Below are positions 7,366-15,238 of a DNA stretch of 20,373 nt, in pieces (positions within the stretch are counted from its first letter, which is position 1; each line of letters begins with the position of its first letter). A program made the translations under genes and the position numbers. Source of the DNA: Pseudomonadota bacterium (lineage in GTDB: Bacteria; Pseudomonadota; Alphaproteobacteria; Rhizobiales; Devosiaceae); NCBI GenBank assembly GCA_023390785.1, contig JAEWCE010000036.1, forward strand, positions 1 to 20,373. Reading direction: 5' to 3'. A model generated the notes under the pieces. That model searched no databases. It was not told the origin of the DNA and saw only the letters and a list, made by a program, of their open reading frames with translations.

Positions 7366-8187
7366 ATGCCCCTGATCGACGTCATCGAGCTTGCCGACAT
7401 CCTGCGCGATGCGGCCAAGACCGAAATCCTGCCGCGCTTCCGGCGGCTCGACCCGCAAACAGTGCACACCAAGAGCAGCCCGACGGATTTGGTCACCGAG
7501 GCCGATACCGAGGCGGAAAAGCGCATTACCGCGGTCCTGAACAAGCGCTGGCCCCAGGCGGTGGTGATCGGGGAGGAGGCGGTCTCGGCTGATCCTGCGG
7601 TGTTGCAGCGGCTGGCCGGCGCCGACCTCGCGGTGACGCTCGATCCGGTCGACGGCACCGCCAATTTCGCCGCCGGACTGCCGCTCTATGCGGTCATGGC
7701 GTCGGTGGTGGCCAAGGGCGAGACGATCGCCGGCATCATCTTCGATCCGATGGGTGACGACTGGGTGATGGCCGAGCGCGGCGCCGGCGCCTTCCTTCGG
7801 CGGCCCGACGGCGCGACGCAACGGCTGAAGGTTGCGGCGCCAGTGCCGGTCGAGCAGACCGTGGCGCATGTTTCGGTGAGCTTCCTCGACCCGGACTCCA
7901 AGGGGGCAGTACTGGGCAATCTCGCGAAAATCGCGATTTCGGCCAACTACCGCTGCGCCGGGCACGACTACCGGACCATGGCGAGCGGCCACTGCCACGC
8001 GGTGCTGTTCAACAAGCTGATGCCGTGGGACCACCTGCCTGGAACGCTGATCTCGGCCGAGGCGGGCGCTTATGTGCGCAAGTTCGACGGCTCCCCCTAC
8101 CGTCCGAGCGATCTGAAAGGCGGGCTGCTGCTCGCGCCGGACGAAGAGAGCTGGCGAGTTTTGCGTCGCGAGGTGTTCACGGTATAG
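7366..8187 (+). CDS. Inositol monophosphatase family protein
   Basis: A 273-residue metal-dependent phosphatase of the IMPase/FIG superfamily. The metal-binding motifs are all present: GEE at 69-71, DPVDGTANF at 93-101, and WDHLPG at 221-226, with the following EAGAYV. D222 matches the third aspartate. Family members dephosphorylate inositol-1-phosphate, histidinol phosphate, PAP or fructose-1,6-bisphosphate. The motif context does not decide among them, so no symbol is given. The start is ATG 7366, 22 bp after the ttcA stop, without a strong Shine-Dalgarno, which suggests coupling to ttcA. The methyltransferase follows after 31 bp. Confidence 0.92.
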   Translation: MPLIDVIELADILRDAAKTEILPRFRRLDPQTVHTKSSPTDLVTEADTEAEKRITAVLNKRWPQAVVIGEEAVSADPAVLQRLAGADLAVTLDPVDGTANFAAGLPLYAVMASVVAKGETIAGIIFDPMGDDWVMAERGAGAFLRRPDGATQRLKVAAPVPVEQTVAHVSVSFLDPDSKGAVLGNLAKIAISANYRCAGHDYRTMASGHCHAVLFNKLMPWDHLPGTLISAEAGAYVRKFDGSPYRPSDLKGGLLLAPDEESWRVLRREVFTV

Positions 8188-8218
8188 GCTCGGCGGGAGC
8201 TGTGGGCGGAGGAGCGCC

Positions 8219-8935
8219 GTGGATCTCAAGGACTATTGGGCCATCGCCGAGGCCGATATCGAAATCCAGAACCCGGTCACCGACCGCAAGCTGCGCCTGC
8301 TCGACGATTATTGCGACATCCGCGACGGTCTGCGCGTCCTCGACGTGGGCTGCGGCAAGGCCTGGCTGATGCGGCAATGGGCCGACCGCTATGCGATCGA
8401 GGGCACCGGGCTCGAGCTCAACCCCGCCTTTCTCGATTTCGCCCGCCGCCGGCGGCCGGGGCGCGGCCGCATCGACTACGTCGAGGGCCCGGCCGAGGAC
8501 TTCGTTGCCGAGCCCAACAGCTACGACGTCGTGCTCTGCCTCGGGGCCACCTTCGCGCTCGGCGGCTTCGTGCAGGCCGTGGAGTGGATGGTCGCCGCGA
8601 CGCGGCCGGGCGGGGCGGTGGTGGTCGGCGACCTGACGCTCAAGCACCGGCCGGCGGTCAACACCCACCAGCACCTGCCGCTCGACGCCATCGAGTCGCT
8701 GGCCGTGGTGCAGCGGCACGGGGCCGAGGTATCGGCGATGATCTCGGCCTCGGACGCCGATTTCGAGCGCTACGCCAGCCATCACCGGCACGCGACGCTG
8801 CGCTGGGCCAGGCAGCATCCAGACCATCCCGACCGCGACGAGGTGCTCGACAAGAGCCGGGACGGCTGGGACTACTATTTGCGCACCATCCGCCCGATGC
8901 TGGGCTGGACGGTGCTGGTGGGCCTCAAGGACTAG
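8219..8935 (+). CDS. Class I SAM-dependent methyltransferase
   Basis: A 238-residue Rossmann-fold methyltransferase. Motif I is LDVGCG at about 41-46, the acidic end of strand 2 is GLELNP near 60, and motif IV is YDVVLCLGATFALGG near 100-115. The family transfers methyl from S-adenosylmethionine; the acceptor is unknown. The start is GTG 8219, preceded by a strong GGAGGAG. It is the last gene of the ttcA run. Its stop is two bases from the stop of the convergent MFS gene, leaving no room for a terminator, so overlapping transcription is likely. Confidence 0.9.
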   Translation: MDLKDYWAIAEADIEIQNPVTDRKLRLLDDYCDIRDGLRVLDVGCGKAWLMRQWADRYAIEGTGLELNPAFLDFARRRRPGRGRIDYVEGPAEDFVAEPNSYDVVLCLGATFALGGFVQAVEWMVAATRPGGAVVVGDLTLKHRPAVNTHQHLPLDAIESLAVVQRHGAEVSAMISASDADFERYASHHRHATLRWARQHPDHPDRDEVLDKSRDGWDYYLRTIRPMLGWTVLVGLKD

Positions 8936-8937
8936 AG

Positions 8938-10197
8938 CTATTCCGCCATCGCCGCGGCCGGCCGTGGTGTCTGGTACTCGACGCCGACGCCGAACAGCCG
9001 GCCCTTCTCGGCGATCAGCACGCAGCCCAGCACCAGCACGCCCATCACCACATAGGCCAGCGAGTTGGGAACCAGCGTGCCGTTGAACTGCTGGCCGATG
9101 AAGGTGCCGATCAAGGCGCCGCCCACCGTCTGCATGAAGCCGAACACCGCCGCTGCGGTACCGGCCACGGCGCCGAGCGGCTCCATGCTCAGCGAGTTCA
9201 TGTTCGAGGTAGCCCAGGCGAAGACGAACTGCAGCACGATCAGCAGCGCGTAGTAGACCCAGAAATTGACCGGCCCGAGCAGCGCCAGCACCAGCATCGC
9301 CGTGCCTGAGGCAATGTAGATCAGCGTCGCAAGGTGGCTGATGCGGCGCATGCCGAAGCGACGGACCACCACCGAGTTGAGGAAATTGGCGAGCGCCATC
9401 AGCAGCGCCACGCTGGCGAAGGCCACCGGGAACAGCGCCCCGAGCCCGTAGATGCCGACGAAGATCTGCTGCGTGCAGATGATGAAGCCGAACATGGCGG
9501 AAAAGAACAGCATGCCGGCGAGGCCGTAAAAGAACGCCACCCGGTTGGTGAACACCGCGCGGAAGCCGGCGGCGATCACCGACAGCTTGAGCTCACGGCG
9601 GTATTCGGGGTGCAGCGTTTCTGGCAGCCGCAGCCAGGCCCAGATGCCGAACACCGTCGCAAGGCCCGCCATCAGCAGGAAGATGTAGTGCCAGCTGCCG
9701 AACAGCAGGATGATCTGGCCGATGCCCGGCGCGATGATCGGGATGGCCATGAACACCATGAAGGCGAGCGACATCACCGAGGCCATCTCGCGCCCCGAAT
9801 AGCGGTCGCGGATCACCGAGATGGCGATGACCCGCGTCGAGGCGGCGCCCAGCCCCTGGCAGAAGCGCAGGGCGAGCAGGATCGCGAAGGTGGGCGCGAA
9901 GGTGGCGAGGAAGGCGCACAGCACATAGAGCGCCATGCCCACGAACAGCGGCGCCCGGCGCCCGAAGCGGTCGGTGATCGGCCCGAAGGCGAGCTGTGCC
10001 ATGCCGAAGCCGATCATGTAGGCGGAGACCACGAGCTGCCGCTCATTCTCGTTCGCCACCCCCAGCGCGTCGCCCATGTAGGGCAGGGCCGGCAGCATGA
10101 CGTCGATCGCCAGCGCGTTGAGGGCCATCAGCGCCGCGACGAGGCCAATGAATTCCGGCCGGGAAAGGACCCGGTTGAGGTGGGACTGCTCTGACAT
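8938..10197 (-). CDS. MFS multidrug efflux transporter, Bcr/CflA family
   Basis: A 419-residue 12-helix inner-membrane transporter. The opening segment ALIDVMLPALPYMGDALGV-like (here ALNALAIDVMLPALPYMGDA) and motif A GPITDRFGRR at about 72-81 are typical of the Bcr/CflA drug:H+ antiporter branch. So are LRFCQGLGAASTRVIAISVIRD and the motif C-type GxxxGP-like stretch in helix 5. Members export bicyclomycin, chloramphenicol, sulfonamides or cysteine; the substrate here is unknown. The start is ATG 10197, with no good Shine-Dalgarno. The other MFS gene ends 100 bp upstream on the same strand. The two proteins belong to different MFS branches and are not a tandem duplication. Confidence 0.93.
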   Translation of the reverse strand: MSEQSHLNRVLSRPEFIGLVAALMALNALAIDVMLPALPYMGDALGVANENERQLVVSAYMIGFGMAQLAFGPITDRFGRRAPLFVGMALYVLCAFLATFAPTFAILLALRFCQGLGAASTRVIAISVIRDRYSGREMASVMSLAFMVFMAIPIIAPGIGQIILLFGSWHYIFLLMAGLATVFGIWAWLRLPETLHPEYRRELKLSVIAAGFRAVFTNRVAFFYGLAGMLFFSAMFGFIICTQQIFVGIYGLGALFPVAFASVALLMALANFLNSVVVRRFGMRRISHLATLIYIASGTAMLVLALLGPVNFWVYYALLIVLQFVFAWATSNMNSLSMEPLGAVAGTAAAVFGFMQTVGGALIGTFIGQQFNGTLVPNSLAYVVMGVLVLGCVLIAEKGRLFGVGVEYQTPRPAAAMAE

Positions 10198-10297
10198 TTG
10201 GTATCCGTCGGGCGAGGAGGAGGCGACCCGAAGCGGCGCGGAACATGAACCTCCCGCCCCGCTATTGCAAGCTTAGGATGCTAAGAACTTTAGGAAC

Positions 10298-11530
10298 TTA
10301 CGCCGGAACGGCATGGAATTTCCGGTCCGCGATCTCCTTGATCGGCAGGTTGATCGCGGCCGAGCCGAGCCCGAGCAGGATGCCCAGATACCACACGAGG
10401 CTGTACGAGCCGGTGGTGTCGTAGACGTAGCCGCCCAGCCACACCCCGACGAATGAGCCGATCTGGTGGCTGAGGAAGGCAACGCCATAGAGCATGCCCA
10501 TGTAGCGCGGCCCGAAGAACAGCGTCACCAGCCCCGCGGTCAGCGGCACCGTCGACAGCCACAGGAACCCGATGGCGGCCGAGAACAGGTAGGCGGTGAG
10601 GGGCGTCAACGGGAAGAACACGAAGCCGGCGATGGCCAGGGCCCTGAGGAAATAGATCGAGGCCAGAAGTAATTGCTTGGGCAGCTTGCCCCCGAGGTAT
10701 CCCGAGGCCAGTGAGCCGGCAATGTTGAACAGCCCGATGATCGCGATCGACCAGCCGCCGACGTCGGGGCTCAGCCCGCATTGCACCAGATAGGCCGGCA
10801 TGTGGACGTTGATGAACGCCAGGTGGAAGCCGCAGACGAAAAAGCCGATGACCAGCAGCCGGTAGGAGCCGAAGCCCCAGGCACGCGACAGCGCCTGCAT
10901 GAACGGCAGGTCGGCGGCACCCGAGGCCTGCTCGGTCTTGCCGCGCAGCGCGAAGGCGAGTGCCAGCGCGATGGCGAGGAAGAAGGCGAGATAGATCAGC
11001 GCGCTCTGCCAGCCGAAGGCCGAGATGAAGCCCTGGCCGATGGGTGCGAAGATGAACTGGCCGAACGAGGAGGCGGCGGTGGCGACGCCGAAGATCAGCG
11101 GCCGCTTCTCCTGCGGCACGTTGCGGCCGAAGGCGATCATCACGATCGAGAACGACGAGGCCGAGATGCCGACGCCGCAGAGGATTCCGGCGGTCAGGTC
11201 GAGCAGCAGCGCACTGGGCGACCACACCATCAGCACCAGCCCAGCCGCGTAGAGCACCAGTCCGGCAACGACCACCCGCGCGGTGCCGCGCTTGTCGGCG
11301 ATGGCGCCGGCAAACGGCTGCACGATACCCCAGACCAGGTTCTGGATCGCCATGGCCATGCCCCAGGCCTCGCGGCTGAGGCCGAGATCGGCGGTGGCGG
11401 GGAGGGTAAAGAGCCCGAAGCTGGTGCGGATGCCATTGGTGATCGCGGCAATGGCGCAGCCGGCGACGACCACGAGGATCAGCGGCACGGCAGCAGAGCG
11501 GGCAGTGGGGGCGGTGGCGGCGAGGCTCAT
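10298..11530 (-). CDS. MFS transporter (MCT/OFA-like)
   Basis: A 410-residue MFS transporter with about 12 membrane segments. TNGIRTSFGLFTLPATADLGLSREAWGMA near the N-terminus and motif A-like GAIADKRGT at about 75-83 fit the monocarboxylate/oxalate:formate-like branch, whose members move organic acids. GILCGVGISASSFSIVMIAFGR is another typical segment. The true substrate cannot be inferred. The start is ATG 11530, with no strong Shine-Dalgarno. A perfect 15-bp palindrome (11577-11591) lies 47 bp upstream and could be an operator. The 100-bp spacer to the downstream MFS gene contains a small CTTAG-GATG-CTAAG inverted repeat (10272-10285) but no T-rich terminator. Confidence 0.9.
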   Translation of the reverse strand: MSLAATAPTARSAAVPLILVVVAGCAIAAITNGIRTSFGLFTLPATADLGLSREAWGMAMAIQNLVWGIVQPFAGAIADKRGTARVVVAGLVLYAAGLVLMVWSPSALLLDLTAGILCGVGISASSFSIVMIAFGRNVPQEKRPLIFGVATAASSFGQFIFAPIGQGFISAFGWQSALIYLAFFLAIALALAFALRGKTEQASGAADLPFMQALSRAWGFGSYRLLVIGFFVCGFHLAFINVHMPAYLVQCGLSPDVGGWSIAIIGLFNIAGSLASGYLGGKLPKQLLLASIYFLRALAIAGFVFFPLTPLTAYLFSAAIGFLWLSTVPLTAGLVTLFFGPRYMGMLYGVAFLSHQIGSFVGVWLGGYVYDTTGSYSLVWYLGILLGLGSAAINLPIKEIADRKFHAVPA

Positions 11531-11576
11531 GCGCAGACTCTAGCCGAGGTTCGGGATGGGCCGAAACGACATGTTG

Positions 11577-11591
11577 TGATGGCAGCCATCA
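11577..11591. promoter_or_regulatory. Perfect 7-1-7 palindrome upstream of the MFS gene, candidate operator
   Basis: TGATGGC-A-GCCATCA is a perfect odd-centred palindrome 47 bp upstream of the MFS start at 11530 and just past the grxD terminator. Length and placement suit a dimeric repressor site. The cognate regulator is unknown and no regulator gene is adjacent. Confidence 0.35.
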
Positions 11592-11610
11592 TCGGCGCTC
11601 ATGCCCAAAA

Positions 11611-11644
11611 CGAAATCCCCGACCGCGGGGGGCCGGGGATTTCG
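11611..11644 (-). terminator. Intrinsic terminator of grxD
   Basis: CGAAATCCCCG (11611-11621) pairs with CGGGGATTTCG (11634-11644) to give an 11-bp stem around a 12-nt loop. Read on the minus strand, the stem is followed by TTTT, so it terminates transcripts leaving grxD, whose stop is at 11663. On the plus strand there is no T-run. Confidence 0.8.
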
Positions 11645-11662
11645 TGATCGCTGCGTGGAGCG

Positions 11663-11998
11663 TCAGGCGGTCTGCTTGACCGCGATGCCCCTTTCGGTGA
11701 GGTGCGACTGCAGCTCGCCGGCCTGGAACATCTCGGTCACGATGTCGGCGCCGCCGACGAACTCGCCCTTGACGTAAAGCTGCGGGATGGTCGGCCAGTT
11801 GGTGTAGGCCTTGATGCCCTCGCGCAGTTCCTGGTCCTCGAGCACGTTCGCCGATTTGTACTCGACGCCGAGATAGTCGAGGATCTGCACGACGCGGCCG
11901 GAAAAGCCGCACATCGGAAAGTCGGGCGTGCCCTTCATGTAGAGGAACACGTCGTTGGACTTCACCTGCGCGTCGATGACGGCATTGATATCGTTCAT
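11663..11998 (-). CDS. grxD: Monothiol glutaredoxin Grx4 family
   Basis: A 111-residue class II monothiol glutaredoxin that binds and transfers [2Fe-2S] clusters as a glutathione-ligated dimer or with BolA. The active-site CGFS is at 30-33, preceded by MKGTPDFPM. The glutathione-binding WPTIPQLYVKGEFVGG is at about 68-83, with the following DI. Length matches single-domain Grx4/GrxD. The start is ATG 11998, with a weak GAAAGG upstream; a longer in-frame start up to 12136 would add residues foreign to the family. A candidate promoter lies at 12053-12081, so grxD may be expressed both alone and with the upstream bolA. An intrinsic terminator follows. Confidence 0.96.
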   Translation of the reverse strand: MNDINAVIDAQVKSNDVFLYMKGTPDFPMCGFSGRVVQILDYLGVEYKSANVLEDQELREGIKAYTNWPTIPQLYVKGEFVGGADIVTEMFQAGELQSHLTERGIAVKQTA

Positions 11999-12052
11999 GG
12001 GTCTGGCCTTTCGAGTCCGCGGCCACCGGGGCCGTGCCGGAGATTTGCCGAC

Positions 12053-12081
12053 TAGATATGCCCTGTTTGCCGCTCTGTCGA
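12053..12081 (-). promoter_or_regulatory. Candidate grxD promoter
   Basis: On the minus strand TCGACA (12081-12076) and TATCTA (12058-12053) are separated by 17 bases, near the TTGACA/TATAAT pattern with mismatches in both boxes. It lies about 55 bp before the grxD start in the bolA-grxD spacer. Weak by sequence alone. Confidence 0.3.
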
Positions 12082-12130
12082 GGCGTTCATCGGGATGTGA
12101 CGATGGAGCGCGGGGGTGGCAGTCGGGTCT

Positions 12131-12153
12131 CCTCACCCGCGCAGCGGGGGAGG
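12131..12153. repeat. REP-like hairpin in the bolA-grxD spacer
   Basis: CCTCACCCGC (12131-12140), loop GCA, GCGGGGGAGG (12144-12153) pair with one mismatch. The CCTCACCCGCGCAGCGGGGG form resembles the extragenic palindrome at 6372-6390. It lies just after the bolA stop and may act as an mRNA 3' stabiliser or attenuator between bolA and grxD. Confidence 0.55.
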
Positions 12154-12158
12154 GATTG

Positions 12159-12392
12159 TCAGTCCGGCGCCTTGGTCTGCACCGACAGCGAATGCAATAC
12201 TGTGCCCATGTCGGCGCCGAAGGCGGCGTTGACCATCTGGTGCTGCTGCACGCGGGACTTGCCGCGGAACTGCTCGGAGATGATGGTCGCCGCCCAATGG
12301 TTGTCGTCGCCGGCGAGGTCGCGCAACTCGATCCGGGCGTCCGGCAGCGCCATCCTGATGCGTTTTTCGATCTCTGATGCCGTCATGGGCAT
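12159..12392 (-). CDS. bolA: BolA family protein
   Basis: A 77-residue single-domain BolA protein. The class II KH-like fold signature is visible: IEKRIRMALPDARIELRDL, then DDNHWAATIISEQFRGKSRVQQHQMV, with the conserved histidine of the QHQMV motif. Small BolA proteins of this type form [2Fe-2S] heterodimers with monothiol glutaredoxins and work in Fe-S delivery and iron sensing. The neighbouring grxD strongly supports that role. The start is ATG 12392, preceded by GGAGG at six bases; a second ATG two codons in (12386) is possible. It lies downstream of purL on the same strand, as in many alphaproteobacteria. Here two small opposite-strand genes separate them. Confidence 0.95.
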   Translation of the reverse strand: MPMTASEIEKRIRMALPDARIELRDLAGDDNHWAATIISEQFRGKSRVQQHQMVNAAFGADMGTVLHSLSVQTKAPD

Positions 12393-12571
12393 GGGGAACC
12401 TCCGCCGCTGGTCGTCACCGCAGATATGGCATGGCGGACCCGCAGCGACAACGTGCGGGGCCGTGCCGGTTAACCTCACGATTTTACTGTGCTCGCGACA
12501 ATCGTTTGCCTCGAGGACTGCGCCGGGTCTTTGATCGAGGCGTTGCCGACAAGTTGTTTCGAGGGATGCGT

Positions 12572-12742
12572 ATGATGAAGTCCGTTTCTCGCAAGAAGAA
12601 GTCGCTGGACGCCGTGCTCGCCGGGCTCGAAGCCGACATTGCCGTCGTGGTGGCGGGTATAGCCGCCGAGCGCAAGGCTGCCCAGGCGGCGGCACGCCGT
12701 CGCGCGCGGGCCCGCGCCAGGGAGCATGCCCACGCGGCGTGA
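12572..12742 (+). CDS. Small basic Ala/Arg-rich hypothetical protein
   Basis: A 56-residue protein with no recognised family. It begins MMKSVSRKKKSLDAVLAGLE, has a hydrophobic middle (ADIAVVVAGIAAERK), and ends in an Ala/Arg helix (ARRRARARAREHAHAA). ATG 12572 has GAGGG six bases upstream; ATG 12566 and 12575 are alternatives. The strongly basic tail suggests nucleic-acid or membrane-surface binding, but this is a guess. Its stop is seven bases before the next tiny gene, and both point toward the end of purL. High G+C DNA produces Ala/Arg-rich spurious frames, so confidence is limited. Confidence 0.45.
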   Translation: MMKSVSRKKKSLDAVLAGLEADIAVVVAGIAAERKAAQAAARRRARARAREHAHAA

Positions 12743-12749
12743 CCTCGCG

Positions 12750-12872
12750 ATGACGACGCAATCGCTGCTCGATTTCACGGACCTCGCCATCCTCGTCGCC
12801 TTCGCGGCGTCGCTGCTGGCGCTCATCGCCTATCTCTGGCGCAGCGGTCATCGCCACGGCAGGCTGCGCTGA
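12750..12872 (+). CDS. Tiny single-pass membrane protein (40 aa)
   Basis: A 40-residue protein starting MTTQSLLDFTDLAILVAF. It has one clear membrane segment at about 12-30, rich in Leu, Ala, Ile and Val, and a short basic tail RSGHRHGRLR that predicts the C-terminus in the cytoplasm. It begins seven bases after the stop of the small basic protein, has no Shine-Dalgarno of its own, and would rely on coupling. It ends four bases before the purL stop on the other strand. No family is recognised. Confidence 0.45.
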   Translation: MTTQSLLDFTDLAILVAFAASLLALIAYLWRSGHRHGRLR

Positions 12873-12876
12873 GGGC

Positions 12877-15108
12877 TTACGCCGCGATCTCACCGGCCAT
12901 GTAGGTCGGAAACCAGCCTTCATGCGCCGCCTTGAGGTTTGCGACCGCAATCGGCCGCGCCTTGCCCAACACCAGCTCGGTGCCGCCAGTGTTGCCGATC
13001 CAGGGCGCGAACACGCCGGCATAGGGGTAGATCTCGTCGTAGAAGCTGTCGACGAACTCGCGCTTGAGTGTCACCAGGTAGCGCCCCTGGTCCTCGCCGA
13101 AGAATTGCGGGATCGGATCGCCACCTTCGAGCTGGTTGACCGTGGCGCCGATGCCAGAAGCCATCGCCATTTCCGCCAGCCCCACTGCGAGGCCGCCATC
13201 CGATAGGTCGTGCACGGCGGTGGCGTGGCCGTCGCGGATCAACAGGCGCACCAGATCGCCGGCCTTCTTTTCCATCGCGAGATCGACGGGGGGCGGCGGC
13301 CCGTCGGTACGGCCGAAGAGGTCGCGCATGTAGATCGACTGCGCCAGATGCGTGCCCCACCAATCGGGCGCGCCGACGAGCAGGATGCACTCGCCCTCGG
13401 CGCTAAAGCCGATGCGCGCCGAGCGGCTCCAGTCATCGATCAGCCCCACGCCGCCGATAGTCGGCGTCGGCAGGATGCCGCGGCCGTTGGTTTCGTTATA
13501 GAGCGACACGTTGCCCGAAACGATCGGGAAGTTGAGGGCCCGGCAGGCATCGCCGATGCCGCGCACCGCCTCGACCAGCTGCCCCATGATCTCGGGGCGC
13601 TCGGGATTGCCGAAATTGAGATTGTCGGTGGCCGCCAGCGGCTCGGCGCCCACCGCGGTGAGATTGCGCCAGGCTTCGGCCACCGCCTGCTTGCCGCCTT
13701 CATAGGGATCGGCCTCGCAATAGCGCGGGGTCACGTCCGAGGTGAAGGCGAGAGCCTTGTTCGGGTTCGGCCCCTCGACGCGGATCACGCCGGCATCGCC
13801 GCCCGGCCGCTGCAGCGAATTGCCCTGGATCCAGGTGTCGTACTGCTCGTACACCCAGCGGCGCGAGCTGAGGGCAGGGGTGCCCACCAGCCTGAGCACG
13901 GCATCGGCCACGTCCATTTGTGGAATGTCGTTCTCGGCCAGCGGCGCCACCACCGGCGGCTGCGTCCACGGCCGGTCGTATTCGGGCGCTTCGTCGCCCA
14001 GCTCCTTGATCGGCAGGTTCGCGACTTCCTCGCCCCGCCATTTCACCCGGAAGCGCAGATCGTCGGTGGTGACGCCCACTGTGGCGAAATCGAGCTCCCA
14101 TTTCTCGAATACCGCGCGGGCCGCAGCCTCTTTCTCGGGATGCAGCACCATGAGCATGCGCTCCTGGCTTTCGCTGAGCATCATTTCATACGGCGTCATT
14201 TCGGCTTCGCGCACCGGCACCTGGTCGAGGTCGAGCGCGATGCCGAGGTCGCCCTTGGCGCCCATTTCCACGGCCGAGCAGGTGAGGCCCGCGGCGCCCA
14301 TGTCCTGGATGGCGATCACTGCGCCGGTGGCCATCAGCTCGAGGCACGCCTCGAGCAGGCGCTTTTCGGTGAACGGATCGCCCACCTGCACCGTCGGCCG
14401 TTTCTGCTCGATGTCGTCGCCGAAATCGGCCGACGCCATGGTGGCGCCGCCCACGCCGTCGCGCCCGGTCTTGGCGCCAAGATACACCACCGGCAGGCCG
14501 ACGCCTTCCGCCTTCGAGTAGAAGATCTTGTCGGTGTCCACGAGGCCGGCGGCGAAGGCGTTGACCAGGATGTTGCCGTTGTAGCGCGCGTCGAACTCCA
14601 CCTCGCCGCCCACCGTCGGCACGCCGAACGAATTGCCGTAGCCGCCGACGCCGGCCACGACGCCGGAGACGAGATGGCGGGTCTTTTCGTGCTCCGGCGC
14701 GCCGAAGCGCAGCGCGTTCATCGCCGCCACCGGGCGCGCGCCCATGGTGAACACGTCGCGCAGGATGCCGCCGACGCCGGTCGCCGCGCCCTGGTAGGGT
14801 TCGATGAACGAGGGGTGGTTGTGCGACTCCATCTTGAAGACGATCGCCTGACCATCGCCGATATCGACGACGCCGGCATTCTCGCCCGGCCCCTGGATCA
14901 CGCGCTCGCCGGTGGTGGGCAGCGTGCGCAGCCATTTCTTGGAGGATTTGTACGAGCAGTGCTCGTTCCACATCGCCGAGAAGATGCCGAGCTCGGTGTA
15001 GGTCGGCGTGCGGCCGATCAGGCCGAGAATCTTCTGATATTCGTCGGGCTTGAGGCCATGGTCGGCGACCAGCTCCGGCGTGATTTCGCGATGATTGTCG
15101 AATGTCAT
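12877..15108 (-). CDS. purL: Phosphoribosylformylglycinamidine synthase subunit PurL (small type)
   Basis: Synthetase subunit of FGAM synthase, step four of purine biosynthesis: it converts FGAR, ATP and ammonia to FGAM. At 743 residues it is the small PurL, which needs PurQ for ammonia and PurS to assemble. Family landmarks are IFSAMWNEHCSYKSSK at 42-57 with H50, GPGENAGVVDIGDG near 73-86, FKMESHNHPSFIEPYQGAATGVGG at 91-114, and a second half repeating the ATP-grasp-like AIRS fold (FTSDVTPRY, DNLNFGNPERPE, SGNVSLYNE). The start is ATG 15108, matching the family N-terminus; the frame continues upstream without family sequence. purQ is in the window but separated by three unrelated genes, and purS is absent. 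Confidence 0.98.
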   Translation of the reverse strand: MTFDNHREITPELVADHGLKPDEYQKILGLIGRTPTYTELGIFSAMWNEHCSYKSSKKWLRTLPTTGERVIQGPGENAGVVDIGDGQAIVFKMESHNHPSFIEPYQGAATGVGGILRDVFTMGARPVAAMNALRFGAPEHEKTRHLVSGVVAGVGGYGNSFGVPTVGGEVEFDARYNGNILVNAFAAGLVDTDKIFYSKAEGVGLPVVYLGAKTGRDGVGGATMASADFGDDIEQKRPTVQVGDPFTEKRLLEACLELMATGAVIAIQDMGAAGLTCSAVEMGAKGDLGIALDLDQVPVREAEMTPYEMMLSESQERMLMVLHPEKEAAARAVFEKWELDFATVGVTTDDLRFRVKWRGEEVANLPIKELGDEAPEYDRPWTQPPVVAPLAENDIPQMDVADAVLRLVGTPALSSRRWVYEQYDTWIQGNSLQRPGGDAGVIRVEGPNPNKALAFTSDVTPRYCEADPYEGGKQAVAEAWRNLTAVGAEPLAATDNLNFGNPERPEIMGQLVEAVRGIGDACRALNFPIVSGNVSLYNETNGRGILPTPTIGGVGLIDDWSRSARIGFSAEGECILLVGAPDWWGTHLAQSIYMRDLFGRTDGPPPPVDLAMEKKAGDLVRLLIRDGHATAVHDLSDGGLAVGLAEMAMASGIGATVNQLEGGDPIPQFFGEDQGRYLVTLKREFVDSFYDEIYPYAGVFAPWIGNTGGTELVLGKARPIAVANLKAAHEGWFPTYMAGEIAA

Positions 15109-15202
15109 GGCGCTGCCAGCAGGGAGAGCACGATGCGGCCCTCTTAGCCCAGCTTGTGCGGGTGGCACAGTCCGGCGCCGGTCTTTTTCAGGACAAATGC
15201 AA

Positions 15203-15228
15203 TTGACAACTGTCAACTAACAGTTAAC
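15203..15228 (+). promoter_or_regulatory. Palindromic promoter/operator region of the HigA-like gene
   Basis: TTGACA-AC-TGTCAA (15203-15216) is a palindrome whose left half is a consensus -35 box. Overlapping it, AACTGT (15208-15213) and ACAGTT (15220-15225) form a second inverted repeat with a 6-nt spacer. TAACAA at 15225-15230 could serve as a -10 after 16 bases. HigA proteins repress their own promoters by binding such repeats, so autoregulation is likely. The region also precedes the divergent purL. Confidence 0.5.
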
Positions 15229-15238
15229 AACACGGAAC

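Noticed and set aside
12476..12826. A 116-codon minus-strand frame opposite the two small genes
   Set aside because: No motif, poor composition, and no ribosome binding site; the plus-strand pair has better start signals and a clear membrane helix.
13210..15147. A 645-codon open frame on the plus strand opposite purL
   Set aside because: It is the antisense shadow of a certain gene in high-G+C DNA, rich in His, Arg and Ala, with no domain or ribosome binding site.
15213..15228. CtrA-like site TCAA-N7-TTAAC near the HigA-like gene
   Set aside because: One mismatch in a short A+T motif embedded in palindromes better explained as an autoregulatory operator; no cell-cycle gene is adjacent.
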